Positions 33,863 through 43,084 are shown, counted from the first letter of the stretch. The stretch: DNA of 64,000 nucleotides from Lachnospiraceae bacterium (GCA_017416465.1 JAFQCK010000047.1:23817-87816); one strand, 5' to 3'. A program made the numbers and translations. Notes: generated by a model from the sequence alone, not told the origin.

Positions 33863-34792
33863 TTATATCCTTTCCAAAACCTGTTCTAAGCCACTTAAAT
33901 CTTCAATTACATATGTATTAATTGAAGGCGCTGTCTTTTTCACAAATCCACTTAACGCTTTACCCGGTCCGATTTCGATAATTGTATCTACACCGTTTTT
34001 TTCAAGCAACTCTATTGTATTTTCCATATAGATACTGCTCTGTACCTGTTTTTCAAGTAATTCTTTAATATTTTCATCTGATTGTAATTCATTAGCTGTA
34101 GTATTAAAGATTACAGGCACTTTCATCTCGCCAAAATTAATATTTTCAAAATATTCTTTAAGTTTATCGCCTGCCGGTTTCATAAATTTTGTATGGAAAG
34201 GTCCACTAACCTTTAACGCAATACATCTCTTAGCACCTGCCTCTTTAGCCTTAACTTCTGCCTCCTCTACAGCACTTATATCGCCACAGATTACATACTG
34301 ACCTTTGCAGTTAAAGTTAGAAACTGTTACATATTTTTCATCTGATGAACCTGTAACCTCTTTACAAATTTCATCTAATACCTGACTTTCAAGACCCATT
34401 ACAGCACTCATTTTACAATTTATTCCTTCTGCTGCCTCTTCCATCGCTTTTCCTCTAAAAGAAACCAAATCAAGTAACTGTTGTGAACCGAAAACACCTG
34501 ATGCATGGAGTGCACTATATTCTCCGAGACTAAGTCCTGCCACATAATCCGGCACAATTCCTTTTTCATTTAACACCCCAATAACACCTGCCGCAAAAGC
34601 CGCCATACAAGGCTGTGTATATCTCGTCTGCGACAACTGCTCCATTGGACCTTCAAACATTAATTTCTTTATATCAAAATCCGCTTTAAGAGAATCGATT
34701 ATATTTCTGAACGTTTCATTGTTATCATATAAATCTTTTCCCATTCCAACTTTCTGACTTCCCTGTCCTGCAAATAAAAATGCTAATTTCAA
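33863..34792 (-). CDS. fabD: Malonyl-CoA:ACP transacylase FabD
   Basis: About 309 residues. The start is read as TTG 34792: GGAGGG (34800-34805) lies 7-8 nt upstream and the protein then begins LKLAFLFAGQGSQ; an ATG at 34807 would place the start on its own ribosome site. TTG overlaps the TGA of the upstream gene (TTGA), so translation is coupled. Active-site Ser is in AGLSLGEYSAL near residue 85-95, with His in GPFHTKFM. It loads malonate onto ACP. Confidence 0.93.
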   Translation of the reverse strand: MKLAFLFAGQGSQKVGMGKDLYDNNETFRNIIDSLKADFDIKKLMFEGPMEQLSQTRYTQPCMAAFAAGVIGVLNEKGIVPDYVAGLSLGEYSALHASGVFGSQQLLDLVSFRGKAMEEAAEGINCKMSAVMGLESQVLDEICKEVTGSSDEKYVTVSNFNCKGQYVICGDISAVEEAEVKAKEAGAKRCIALKVSGPFHTKFMKPAGDKLKEYFENINFGEMKVPVIFNTTANELQSDENIKELLEKQVQSSIYMENTIELLEKNGVDTIIEIGPGKALSGFVKKTAPSINTYVIEDLSGLEQVLERI

Positions 34793-35859
34793 GAGTTTTC
34801 CCTCCATTCAATTTCTATTTCTTTCATAAGTTCTTCTACTGACACTATTTTATCTATTCTTGGGGCATTTGCTCCACAAAAGAACAAGCCGTCTTCTTTA
34901 TTTCCTTTTACCGCTTCTATTAATGCTCTGCTTATACAATACGGTGTAAGATTTCCATGAGGACATGCTGTAAGACATTGATTACATCTGTCCGGTGTAA
35001 ACTTTTCACCTGCATTTAGCCTTTTAATTAATGGTGTGAGCAATGCTCTTCCGGGCATTCCAACCGGACTTTTTACTATAGTGATATCTTCTTCCTTTGC
35101 TTCTACCACCATATTTTTGTATTCTAACGAAGCATCACATTCCTCTGTAGCTATAAATCTTGTGGCAATCTGTACTCCACTTGCACCCAGCTTAGTAAAT
35201 TTTGCCATATCTTTTCCATCGAAGACTCCTCCTGCTACAAATACGGGAATTTTTCTACCATATTTCTGCTCGTATGGTTCAATCGCTGTTAATACTTCCG
35301 GTAAAATCTGTTCAAGTGCAGGAGCAGTTCCATCAATTATCTCTTCTTTTTTAAAACCTAAATGTCCACCTGCTTTTGAGCCTTCTATAATCATAAAGTC
35401 CGGCACAACATTACACTTTGTATCCCACCTTTTACAAATGAGTGCTGCCGCCTTTGCACTTGATACAATAGGTGCCGCTGCTGTAGCAGTTCCTTTTGTA
35501 AGATTAGGAAGTGTAAGCGGAAGTCCTGCACCTGATATTACCGCATCTATCCCTGATTCTATGGCAGCCTTTATAGTTTCTTCATAATGACTTACTGCTA
35601 CCATTGCATTTATTGCCACCATTCCTTTTCCTTTAGCAATATTAAAAGCTCTTTTTATTTCATCTTTTAATGCTCGTATATTTGCTTCAAAAGGATTTTT
35701 CATAAAATCTTTTTCTCTATATCCTGCATTTACAGTACTTATAACACCCATTCCACCACATGCAGCTACATTACCTGCAAGATTTCCAAGTGATACTCCT
35801 ACTCCCATTCCGCCTTGAATAATTGGAATATTTAAGGTCTTATTTAAGATTTCAACCAT
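34789..35859 (-). CDS. FabK-like nitronate monooxygenase-family protein with C-terminal Cys cluster
   Basis: 356 residues. The first ~270 residues are an FMN-dependent TIM barrel of the FabK/2-nitropropane dioxygenase family: IPIIQGGMGVGVS, FMIIEGSKAGGHLG, VFVAGGVFDGKD. Beyond this is a C-terminal extension with CNQCLTACPHGNLTPYC (C-x2-C-x3-C-x8-C), suggestive of an iron-sulfur cluster. Its start overlaps the end of fabK by 16 nt. It could be a second enoyl reductase, an electron-transfer partner or an unrelated oxidoreductase; the substrate is unknown. Confidence 0.82.
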   Translation of the reverse strand: MVEILNKTLNIPIIQGGMGVGVSLGNLAGNVAACGGMGVISTVNAGYREKDFMKNPFEANIRALKDEIKRAFNIAKGKGMVAINAMVAVSHYEETIKAAIESGIDAVISGAGLPLTLPNLTKGTATAAAPIVSSAKAAALICKRWDTKCNVVPDFMIIEGSKAGGHLGFKKEEIIDGTAPALEQILPEVLTAIEPYEQKYGRKIPVFVAGGVFDGKDMAKFTKLGASGVQIATRFIATEECDASLEYKNMVVEAKEEDITIVKSPVGMPGRALLTPLIKRLNAGEKFTPDRCNQCLTACPHGNLTPYCISRALIEAVKGNKEDGLFFCGANAPRIDKIVSVEELMKEIEIEWRENS

Positions 35860-36788
35860 AATTTAAGATTATCTCCTTCCATTGTTTTAAAAGCACCTTC
35901 ATAAAGTTCTTCGAAAATCTTCGCAATCGGTTTAATCTCTTTAATCTGTCCTGCTACCTGTCCTGCCATTAATGAACCTGTAGCTGTATCTCCATCAAAT
36001 ACTGCTCTTCTAAGAGAACCTAATGTAAACTTTTCAAGTTCCATCTTATCTGCGCCCTCTTTTTCTCTACGCACATATTCTCTGGCCATCTGATTTTTAA
36101 GTATTCTTACAGGTGTTCCACCAATTCTTCCTGTTACGATTGTGTCATTGTCTTTAGCTTTAATAACTGCCTGCTTGTAGTTATCATGAATTGGACACTC
36201 CTCACTAGCAAGTAAACATGTTCCAAGCTGTATTCCACTTGCTCCAAGTGCAAATGCTGCAAGCAACTGTCTTCCGTCTGCAATACCACCTGCTGCAATT
36301 ACAGGAATATTTAAGTTATCTACCATCTGTGGAACTATCGACATTGTTGTCATTTCACCGATATGTCCACCGCTTTCAGTACCTTCGGCAATAATATAAT
36401 CTGCTCCTGCTTTCTCGAGCTTCTTTGCAATAAGTACACTTGACATAACAGGCATAACTACTGTCCCATTTTCCTTCCACTTATCAATATATTTAGAAGG
36501 ATTTCCTGCACCGGTTGTTATAACTGTTATTTTTTCTCTATACACAAGTTCTGCCATCTCAGGTGCCTCCGGGTTCATAAGCATAATGTTTACACCGAAA
36601 GGCTTATCAGTAAGTTGTCTGCATTTATGAATATTTTCCTCTAACATCGCAACATTCATTCCACCGGCACCAATAAGACCAAGTCCGCCGGCATTTGAAA
36701 CTGCTGCTGCAAATTCTCCTGTTGCTATATTAGCCATTCCACCTTGAATAAATGGATATTTTATACCTAACTTTTTATCTATTCTCAT
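35844..36788 (-). CDS. fabK: Enoyl-ACP reductase II FabK
   Basis: 314 residues. YPFIQGGMANIATGEFAAAVSNAGGLG, the flavin loop AAGGIADGRQLLAAFALGASG and TEGTESGGHIGEM with the conserved His are FabK features. It is an FMN enzyme that performs the last reduction of each elongation cycle in place of FabI; no FabI or FabL is seen in the operon. AGGAAAGG precedes ATG 36788. Confidence 0.93.
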   Translation of the reverse strand: MRIDKKLGIKYPFIQGGMANIATGEFAAAVSNAGGLGLIGAGGMNVAMLEENIHKCRQLTDKPFGVNIMLMNPEAPEMAELVYREKITVITTGAGNPSKYIDKWKENGTVVMPVMSSVLIAKKLEKAGADYIIAEGTESGGHIGEMTTMSIVPQMVDNLNIPVIAAGGIADGRQLLAAFALGASGIQLGTCLLASEECPIHDNYKQAVIKAKDNDTIVTGRIGGTPVRILKNQMAREYVRREKEGADKMELEKFTLGSLRRAVFDGDTATGSLMAGQVAGQIKEIKPIAKIFEELYEGAFKTMEGDNLKLWLKS

Positions 36789-36815
36789 AATTTATCCTTT
36801 CCTACAGTTTATTTT

Positions 36816-36890
36816 TAACGGTTCAGAGCTAAGCAGATTTGGATAACTTAGGAAACACGTAGTGTTTTCACGCTTGGCTCTGAGTTGTTA
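36816..36890. repeat. Inverted repeat IR-D (fabH/fabK gap)
   Basis: Arms TAACGGTTCAGAGCTAAGC (36816-36834) and GCTTGGCTCTGAGTTGTTA (36872-36890), with an inner AAACAC-gta-GTGTTT hairpin. The TAAC-nn-TTCAGAG end and AGATTTGGATAACTT loop are shared with IR-F. Confidence 0.85.
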
Positions 36891-36897
36891 CTTTTTA

Positions 36898-37836
36898 CTA
36901 TACCTCTAACAACACACCACCCCATGTAAATCCTGCACCGAAACCTACGCATAATACTTTAGCTCTTGCTTTTAACAAACCTTTTTCATTCATTTCATCT
37001 AAAACGATTGGAATACTTGCCGCTGATGTATTACCATAATTATAAATGTTTATGTATAACTTTTCTTCCGGAATATCTAAGAATTTCTGAACACTTCTTA
37101 TTATTCTTTCATTTGCCTGATGGCAAACAACATAATCTATATCATTTACTGTTAAGTCAGCTTCCTCTAAAACCTGCTTTGCCACTTTTGTAATATTTTG
37201 CACCGCAAATTTGAACACTTTTTTTCCATCCATATATACATATGGTTTGTCTGAGCCATGCCCTTCACAACCAAGTGCCTCTACATTTCCTTCGCTACCT
37301 AATATTCCAACAAATTTCTTGTTGTCATTTTTCTTAATTATAGCTGCTCCTGCACCGTCACCAAATAATACACAAGTATTTCTGTCTGTCATATCAAGTC
37401 TGGTGGATATCTGTTCACTACCAATGACTAATGCATAAGGCTTATCTTGTCCTTCAATTAGCGAAGCTGCAACCTTTAATCCATACAAGAAACCTGAACA
37501 AGCCGCATTTATATCAAATGCTACTATCCCGGAAGGTAGTCCCAATTTTTCTTGTAATACACAAGATACAGATGGTGTCTGGTAATCCGGTGTAAATGTC
37601 GCAACAATTAAAAGACCGATTTCTTCCTTAGCTATTCCTGCTTTTTCAATAGCTTTACTTGCTGCCTCATACGCAAGATTCCAGTTTTTTTCTTCCTTAC
37701 AGAAATTTCTTTGCCTAATCCCTGTCCTTGATGTAATCCATTCGTCATTCGTATCTACTATTTTACTTAAATCATCATTTGTTATAATGTTTCCCGGTAT
37801 CGCTCGTCCCGTAGAAACTAAATCTATACCTATCAT
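36898..37836 (-). CDS. fabH: 3-oxoacyl-ACP synthase III FabH
   Basis: 312 residues. Catalytic Cys113 lies in DINAACSGFLYGL, His in VCHQANERI and Asn in NYGNTSAASIP. It starts fatty acid synthesis by condensing acyl-CoA with malonyl-ACP. It lies 5 nt after accA in the same operon. Confidence 0.96.
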   Translation of the reverse strand: MIGIDLVSTGRAIPGNIITNDDLSKIVDTNDEWITSRTGIRQRNFCKEEKNWNLAYEAASKAIEKAGIAKEEIGLLIVATFTPDYQTPSVSCVLQEKLGLPSGIVAFDINAACSGFLYGLKVAASLIEGQDKPYALVIGSEQISTRLDMTDRNTCVLFGDGAGAAIIKKNDNKKFVGILGSEGNVEALGCEGHGSDKPYVYMDGKKVFKFAVQNITKVAKQVLEEADLTVNDIDYVVCHQANERIIRSVQKFLDIPEEKLYINIYNYGNTSAASIPIVLDEMNEKGLLKARAKVLCVGFGAGFTWGGVLLEV

Positions 37837-37841
37837 AGAGG

Positions 37842-38726
37842 TTACCTCGCTTCTTTTCTTACCATGCCATGTATGCTATCCATTTTCCTAAACTTATGAT
37901 ATCTTGATTTAGCTATAGCATCACTTGTCATTTTCCCATATTTTTTTAATTCTTTACAAAGAATTTTATCTAATTCATCATACACTTCAAATGGATTAGC
38001 CTGCATTCCGCCTTCCGGCTCTGAAACAATCTCATCTATTAATTCATAATTTTTCAAATCTCTCGCTGTTATCTTCATCAAATCACAAGCCTTTGCACTC
38101 TTACTTGAATCTTTCCATAAGATTGATGCAAATCCTTCCGGTGAAAGTATTGAATATACCGCATTTTCAAGCATTATAATACTATTTGCAACAGATATTG
38201 CAAGAGCACCACCACTACTTCCTTCTCCCGTAATAACTGTAATAACAGGTACTTTTAATGTACTCATCTTAGCAATCGAATCCGCTATCGCTATTGCCTG
38301 ACCGTTTTCTTCTGCCTTTATTCCCGGATATGCCCCCGGTGTATCAACAAATGTAATAATTGGTCTACCAAATTTCTCAGCTTGTTTCATAAGTCTTAAG
38401 GCCTTACGATATCCTTCAGGTCCCGGCATCCCAAAATTACATGCCATATTTTCTTCAAGAGTCTTTCCTTTTCTATGACCAATAACTGTCACAGGAATAT
38501 TATGAAATAATGCAATACCACCAAGAATTGCATTATCCTCTTTTCCAAGTCTGTCGCCCTTTAATTCTACAAATTCATCAAATAATGCTGTTATAAAGTC
38601 AATTACCTTAGGTCTTTTTGTATCTCTTGCCAAATGAACTCTATCATATGCTGTTAACTCTTTTTTTCCTTCTGTATTAGTGATAATACTATTATCATTC
38701 ACATTATTTTCCATAACTTCGCTCAA
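37842..38726 (-). CDS. accA: Acetyl-CoA carboxylase carboxyltransferase subunit alpha
   Basis: 294 residues with the carboxyltransferase pattern: FVDTPGAYPGIKAEENGQ, GEGSSGGALAISVAN and SILSPEGFASILWKD. With AccD it transfers CO2 from carboxybiotin to acetyl-CoA. No accB or accC gene is in this operon, so the biotin carrier and carboxylase must be elsewhere. Confidence 0.95.
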   Translation of the reverse strand: MSEVMENNVNDNSIITNTEGKKELTAYDRVHLARDTKRPKVIDFITALFDEFVELKGDRLGKEDNAILGGIALFHNIPVTVIGHRKGKTLEENMACNFGMPGPEGYRKALRLMKQAEKFGRPIITFVDTPGAYPGIKAEENGQAIAIADSIAKMSTLKVPVITVITGEGSSGGALAISVANSIIMLENAVYSILSPEGFASILWKDSSKSAKACDLMKITARDLKNYELIDEIVSEPEGGMQANPFEVYDELDKILCKELKKYGKMTSDAIAKSRYHKFRKMDSIHGMVRKEAR

Positions 38727-38738
38727 CCTAATTACCTC

Positions 38739-39602
38739 CTATTTAATTTTTTTGTGTACATATAATAATTTTCCTATAACTTCTTTTAACTCACTTCTAT
38801 GTACAACCTTGTCTACAAAACCATGTTCTTCCTGAAATTCTGATTTCTGAAATCCTTCCGGTAACTTTTCATTAATAGTCTGCTCTATTACTCTAGGTCC
38901 TGCAAATCCTATAAGTGCATCAGGCTCAGCCAAAATAACATCACCAAGCATTGCAAAGCTCGCACTTACACCACCTGTAGTCGGATTAGTAAGAACTGAT
39001 ATATAAAAGCCTCCATTTTCTGAAAACTTTTCAATTGCAGCACTCGTCTTAGCCATCTGCATAAGCGAGAATAAACCTTCCTGCATTCTTGCTCCACCGC
39101 TCGCTGAAACTATTACTAACGGAAGGGTATTTTTCATAGCATACTCAACTGCTAGTGTAAGTTTTTCTCCTACAACAGTTCCCATGCTTCCCATCATAAA
39201 TGTAGAGTCCAAAACAACTATCTCAGCTCTTTGTCCGTTTATATTACCTTCACCTGTTATAATTGCATCTCTTTTTCCTGTTGTTTCCTTTAATTCTTTA
39301 AGTTTTGTTCTATAGCCTGGAAATTTAAGCGGATTACCCGAAATCATATTTGCATTTTGTTCTTTAAATGTCCCCTTATCCGCAAGCTGTCTTACTCTGT
39401 CTCTGGCTGACACTGTAAGATGCTTTCCACAATTCGGACAAATAAATAACTTTGCTTTAAGAAGTGCTTTGCTATATTCATTTTTACATCCGGAACAAGT
39501 CATCTCACCAAGTTCTTCTGTTTTCTTAACACTAAATGTCTCTTCTTTTATATTTTTAACTGAAAAATATTCTTTTTTCTTTACTCCAAACAAAGTACCC
39601 AT
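38739..39602 (-). CDS. accD: Acetyl-CoA carboxylase carboxyltransferase subunit beta
   Basis: 287 residues. An N-terminal four-Cys zinc finger (C36, C39, C55, C58) is followed by the crotonase-like core: VVSASGGARMQEGLFSLMQMAKTSAA and PTTGGVSASFAMLGD. It pairs with the downstream accA product. Preceded by a 232-nt gap after acpP that contains a hairpin. Confidence 0.95.
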   Translation of the reverse strand: MGTLFGVKKKEYFSVKNIKEETFSVKKTEELGEMTCSGCKNEYSKALLKAKLFICPNCGKHLTVSARDRVRQLADKGTFKEQNANMISGNPLKFPGYRTKLKELKETTGKRDAIITGEGNINGQRAEIVVLDSTFMMGSMGTVVGEKLTLAVEYAMKNTLPLVIVSASGGARMQEGLFSLMQMAKTSAAIEKFSENGGFYISVLTNPTTGGVSASFAMLGDVILAEPDALIGFAGPRVIEQTINEKLPEGFQKSEFQEEHGFVDKVVHRSELKEVIGKLLYVHKKIK

Positions 39603-39769
39603 GGTATCATTTTCACCCTTTCTTAAACAATATTTTTTATAGTTTTATTACCTCTATATAAACATTTTTGTTTAATCTCTTTAAAAACCAAAAATGTATT
39701 TTTCAACTTTTATTAACTAATTTTTTAAATAAATATTTTTAAATACTCTAACCTTATCTCTTAAAATCA

Positions 39770-39810
39770 GAAGCTATTTCAGACACCTTTATTTGTCTAA
39801 AATAGCCTTC
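39770..39810 (-). terminator. Hairpin between acpP and accD (possible attenuator)
   Basis: GAAGCTATTTCAGACA pairs with TGTCTAAAATAGCCTTC with small bulges. The minus strand continues TGATTTTAAG, so the T tract is poor. It may lower readthrough from acpP into accD, which would keep acyl carrier protein more abundant than the enzymes. Confidence 0.45.
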
Positions 39811-39834
39811 CTAAATTTCATCTTATCTTATCAA

Positions 39835-40077
39835 TTATTTTGTATTCTCATCAATATATGTAACAATATCATTAACAGTTACGAACTTTGCAAGATCTTC
39901 ATCAGCAATTGTAATATCAAATGCTTCTTCTAATGCCATACTAAGTTCTGCAGCATCTAATGAATCCGCTCCAATGTCATCCATCAAACTAGCTTCCATT
40001 GTAATCTTATCTTCTCCACAACTAAGAGTTTCCATAATAATTTCTTTAACTTTATCAAATGTCATTGTTTTACCCAT
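39835..40077 (-). CDS. acpP: Acyl carrier protein
   Basis: 80 residues from ATG 40077, or 76 from ATG 40065. The phosphopantetheine serine is in DDIGADSLDAAELSMALEEAF. It is an acidic four-helix protein that carries growing acyl chains and is first gene of the fab operon. The likely ribosome site (AAGAGG) is about 25 nt upstream, separated from the start by the small hairpin TCACT-tttt-AGTGA (40082-40095), so the start is not certain. Confidence 0.93.
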   Translation of the reverse strand: MGKTMTFDKVKEIIMETLSCGEDKITMEASLMDDIGADSLDAAELSMALEEAFDITIADEDLAKFVTVNDIVTYIDENTK

Positions 40078-40223
40078 GCATTCACTAAAAAGTGATACTA
40101 CCTCTTAACAGGTCGTGTAGGTAGTTGCATAATCCTTTCTTTATAAAATTAATGATGCTATAATCAACCTGTCGAAATTTAAATTAATTTAGTTAAATAT
40201 TTTTAGATAAATTAATTGAGCTT

Positions 40224-40252
40224 ATTTTATATTATACATGTAATGTTGTCAA
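40224..40252 (-). promoter_or_regulatory. Sigma-A promoter of acpP/fab operon
   Basis: On the minus strand TTGACA (40247-40252), 17 bp, TAAAAT (40224-40229). It places a leader of roughly 140 nt before acpP. Confidence 0.65.
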
Positions 40253-40303
40253 GAAAAATTTTTATTAAATACAAACATTACTTCGCTTGCACGGTTTTTG
40301 CCA

Positions 40304-40337
40304 TAAAAAAACTACAGGTACTTTCACCTGTAGTTTT
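40304..40337 (-). terminator. Terminator of the DUF308 gene
   Basis: AAACTACAGGT (40309-40319) pairs with ACCTGTAGTTT (40326-40336); the minus strand continues with seven T. A clear Rho-independent terminator. Confidence 0.88.
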
Positions 40338-40348
40338 CCATCGTTCAT

Positions 40349-40969
40349 TTATTGTTCTAAAGCTTCCATATCTTTTATATGGTCTTTAATCTTTTTATTC
40401 AATATAACAAAGCTCACTAAATCTGTGATTCCGCTAATCATCAATATTACTCCAAGAACTCTTAACACCAATCCGCTTACTCCAAATGGATTGATTATTG
40501 CGAAGGCTCCTGCCAAAATTACAACTATTGCCATAATAATCATCCATAAGCTTTTATCTTTATTGATTCTTCTGGCATCAAGGGCCGTCTGAAGCTTTGT
40601 AAGTCCATTTATAAAAATCAGAACTCCTATAACAGTTGGTATAACAGATACAATTAGTCTGTAAAGAATAAAAAACAAAATTCCAATTATCGTTAAAGCA
40701 ATACCTATCACAAGCTTATTCTTCTTTATATTATCTTTATAATCAGATACTAAATATATTATTATAAATACCACACCTGCACATAATATAATAGAACCAA
40801 TTGTATAGCATATTGTCCTTGTTACTCCTAACGGATTTATTGCAAGCACTAATCCCAAAAGTATAAATAATATAGCAATTAAAACTGATTGTAACTTTAT
40901 ACCTTTTAATTCTTTTAATTCATCAATTTCTTCTTTTCTCTTTTTTGCTTTACTTTTAAAAAACATCAA
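40349..40969 (-). CDS. DUF308/HdeD-type membrane protein
   Basis: 206 residues with about six hydrophobic segments (for example LQSVLIAILFILLGLVLAI, TIGSIILCAGVVFIIIYLV, LWMIIMAIVVILAGAFAII) and charged ends. Internal repeats of the pattern LGxxLxINPxG suggest the DUF308 family, duplicated trimers of helices related to HdeD. Its function is unknown. Monocistronic with its own terminator. Confidence 0.75.
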   Translation of the reverse strand: MMFFKSKAKKRKEEIDELKELKGIKLQSVLIAILFILLGLVLAINPLGVTRTICYTIGSIILCAGVVFIIIYLVSDYKDNIKKNKLVIGIALTIIGILFFILYRLIVSVIPTVIGVLIFINGLTKLQTALDARRINKDKSLWMIIMAIVVILAGAFAIINPFGVSGLVLRVLGVILMISGITDLVSFVILNKKIKDHIKDMEALEQ

Positions 40970-41028
40970 ATCACCCTTTCATATGGTGCACACATTAATG
41001 AAATAATCATTTAACACTTTAACAACAA

Positions 41029-42054
41029 TTACTCAATAACCTTAATCCATCCTTTTGGTGCTTCAATTCTTCCCATCTGGATTCCTGTTAATGTGTCATA
41101 TAACTTCTTAGTTACTTCACCCATTTCATCCATTCCACTTGGAAGACAGATTTCCTTACCATGGTCAACAATCTTTCCAACAGGAGATATAACTGCTGCT
41201 GTTCCACATAATCCACATTCAGCAAAATTCTCTAACTCATCAAGATATACTTCTCTTTCTTCTACTTCCATTCCTAAGTATTCTTTAGCAACATATACTA
41301 ATGAACGTCTTGTTATAGAAGGAAGTATACTATCAGACTTAGGTGTAACAAGCTTATTATCCTTTGTTATAAAGATAAAGTTAGCTCCACCTGTCTCTTC
41401 AACCTTAGTTCTTGTCTTAGGATCCAAATACATATTCTCAGCATATCCTTCTTCGTGAGCTGTAACAATTGCATGTAAGCTCATTGCATAGTTAAGTCCT
41501 GCCTTAATATTACCTGTTCCGTTTGGAGCAGCTCTGTCAAAATCACTAACCTTAATAACTATAGGCTTTGCACCGCCCTTAAAGTATGGTCCAACAGGTG
41601 TAGTGAAAATTCTGAACTGATACTCATCAGCAGGCTTTACACCAATTACAGGTGAACTACCAAACATATATGGTCTGATATAAAGTGTTGCTCCTGAACC
41701 ATATGGTGGTACATAAGCCGCATTAGCCTTTACAGTCTCAACTACTGCATCAATAAACTTCTCCTTCGGGAATACAGGCATCTCTAATCTCTTAGCAGAA
41801 TCAATCATTCTGTCAGCATTCAAATCAGGTCTGAAACATACAATCTTTCCATCTTCTGTTGTATATGCCTTAAGTCCTTCGAAACAAGTCTGAGCATACT
41901 GTAAAACACCTGCACATTCACTGATAACAATATTAGAGTCTTCTGTTAAAACTCCATCGTCCCATTTACCATCTTTGAAATTAGACACATATCTCATGTC
42001 TGTCTTCATATATCCAAATCCAAGATTTGACCAATCAATATTTTTCTTTTCCAT
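41029..42054 (-). CDS. ilvE: Branched-chain amino acid aminotransferase
   Basis: 341 residues from ATG 42054 (GGAAG upstream; TTG 42063 is less likely). It is a fold-type IV PLP enzyme: QTCFEGLKAYTTEDG, LYIRPYMFG, the PLP lysine in NGTGNIKAGLNYA, EETGGANFIFI and AECGLCGTAAVISPVG. It interconverts Leu, Ile and Val with their 2-oxo acids. It appears to be transcribed alone. Confidence 0.95.
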   Translation of the reverse strand: MEKKNIDWSNLGFGYMKTDMRYVSNFKDGKWDDGVLTEDSNIVISECAGVLQYAQTCFEGLKAYTTEDGKIVCFRPDLNADRMIDSAKRLEMPVFPKEKFIDAVVETVKANAAYVPPYGSGATLYIRPYMFGSSPVIGVKPADEYQFRIFTTPVGPYFKGGAKPIVIKVSDFDRAAPNGTGNIKAGLNYAMSLHAIVTAHEEGYAENMYLDPKTRTKVEETGGANFIFITKDNKLVTPKSDSILPSITRRSLVYVAKEYLGMEVEEREVYLDELENFAECGLCGTAAVISPVGKIVDHGKEICLPSGMDEMGEVTKKLYDTLTGIQMGRIEAPKGWIKVIE

Positions 42055-42126
42055 AATAATCAACTTCCTTTCACATATGATTTATTTTGACATATTATTA
42101 TAACAAATAAACCGAATACATAAAGT

Positions 42127-42795
42127 TTACTCTTGCTTTTTCATACTGTCAAGAAAATTATGCAATTCTTCAACTGTATTAATTATTCTAAAAGGATTGC
42201 AATCTACAAGTTCCTGTATTTCTCCATATCCATAGCCAATTAAAATACAAGGAATACCACATTCACTCGCACCAAAATAATCAAATTTTCTATCACCAAC
42301 CATAACCGCTTTGTTAGGTATAAAGTCATCTAACTTTGAAATTGCATATCTTATTACATCTGCTTTTTCAACCCGACTTCCATCCATTGTGCTTCCTGCT
42401 ACCACATCAAAATATTTCAGTATATCAAAATGCTCAAGAATCTGTGTTGCATATCCTTCCGGCTTAGAAGTTGCAAGCACTACCCTAACACCACTTTCAT
42501 GCAAATCCCTTACAAGTTCTTTAATTCCATCATATAAATAACATTCAAAAATACCTCTATCCTTATAATACACTCTATATTCATCCACAGCCTCTAAAGC
42601 CTGTTCATGAGAAAAACCATAAAACTTCTCATAAGACTGGCTAAGAGGTGGTCCAATAAACGGACATAACGAATCTAAATCAGTAACCTCAATTCCAAAC
42701 TTGCGAAGTGAAAACTGAATTGACTTGGTAATTCCTTCCTTCGGGTCAGTCACAGTTCCATCCAAATCAAAAAAAACATACCTTAAATCTTCCAT
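42127..42795 (-). CDS. HAD-family phosphatase (phosphoglycolate phosphatase-like)
   Basis: 222 residues from ATG 42795. HAD motifs: FFDLDGTVTDPKEGI (nucleophile and acid/base Asp), motif II VVLATSKPEG, and KAVMVGDRKFDYFGASECGI with motif IV Asp. The helical cap between motifs I and II is the GPH type. The substrate cannot be told from sequence. It lies downstream of buk, with IR-E in between. Confidence 0.85.
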   Translation of the reverse strand: MEDLRYVFFDLDGTVTDPKEGITKSIQFSLRKFGIEVTDLDSLCPFIGPPLSQSYEKFYGFSHEQALEAVDEYRVYYKDRGIFECYLYDGIKELVRDLHESGVRVVLATSKPEGYATQILEHFDILKYFDVVAGSTMDGSRVEKADVIRYAISKLDDFIPNKAVMVGDRKFDYFGASECGIPCILIGYGYGEIQELVDCNPFRIINTVEELHNFLDSMKKQE

Positions 42796-42849
42796 ATTAT
42801 ATAAAAACCTCCTAATTACGCACAACTTTTATTTTAGATTAAAAATTTT

Positions 42850-43020
42850 TTATTAGCATACTATTAAGCGATGCCTTTTACAAAACAAACCGCAGGTGCT
42901 ATGAGGCGGTCAGTACTTAGGTGGCGTATTTTGCCACCTTATGTACTGCTACCAGCCGAATGCAGCGAAAGCGTGCCTGCATTGTTTTTGCAAAAGGCAT
43001 CGCTTATTAACTCATAAAAA
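42850..43020. repeat. Long inverted repeat IR-E (buk/HAD gap)
   Basis: Outer arms TTAAGCGATGCCTTTT (42864-42879) pair with AAAAGGCATCGCTTATT (42991-43007), and pairing extends outward as TTTTTTAT. The centre is CAGTAC (42911-42916), AGGTGGC (42919-42925), loop, GCCACCT (42933-42939), GTACTG (42943-42948). The 3' half has ATGCAGCGAAAGCGTGCCTG, close to the IR-C sequence at 31714-31733. Confidence 0.88.
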
Positions 43021-43036
43021 AATCCATACTTAAACC

Positions 43037-43080
43037 AAAAGGCTGTACACAAACCTTTTGATTTGCATCACAGCCTTTAT
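43037..43080 (-). terminator. Hairpin downstream of buk
   Basis: AAAGGCTGT (43038-43046) pairs with ACAGCCTTT (43070-43078), with partial inner pairing. The minus strand continues TTGGTTTAAG, so the T tract is weak. Confidence 0.55.
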
Positions 43081-43084
43081 AATC

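Noticed and set aside
35036-35587. 183-codon plus-strand frame within the FabK-like gene
   Set aside because: Antisense to conserved coding sequence, without a family motif or ribosome site.
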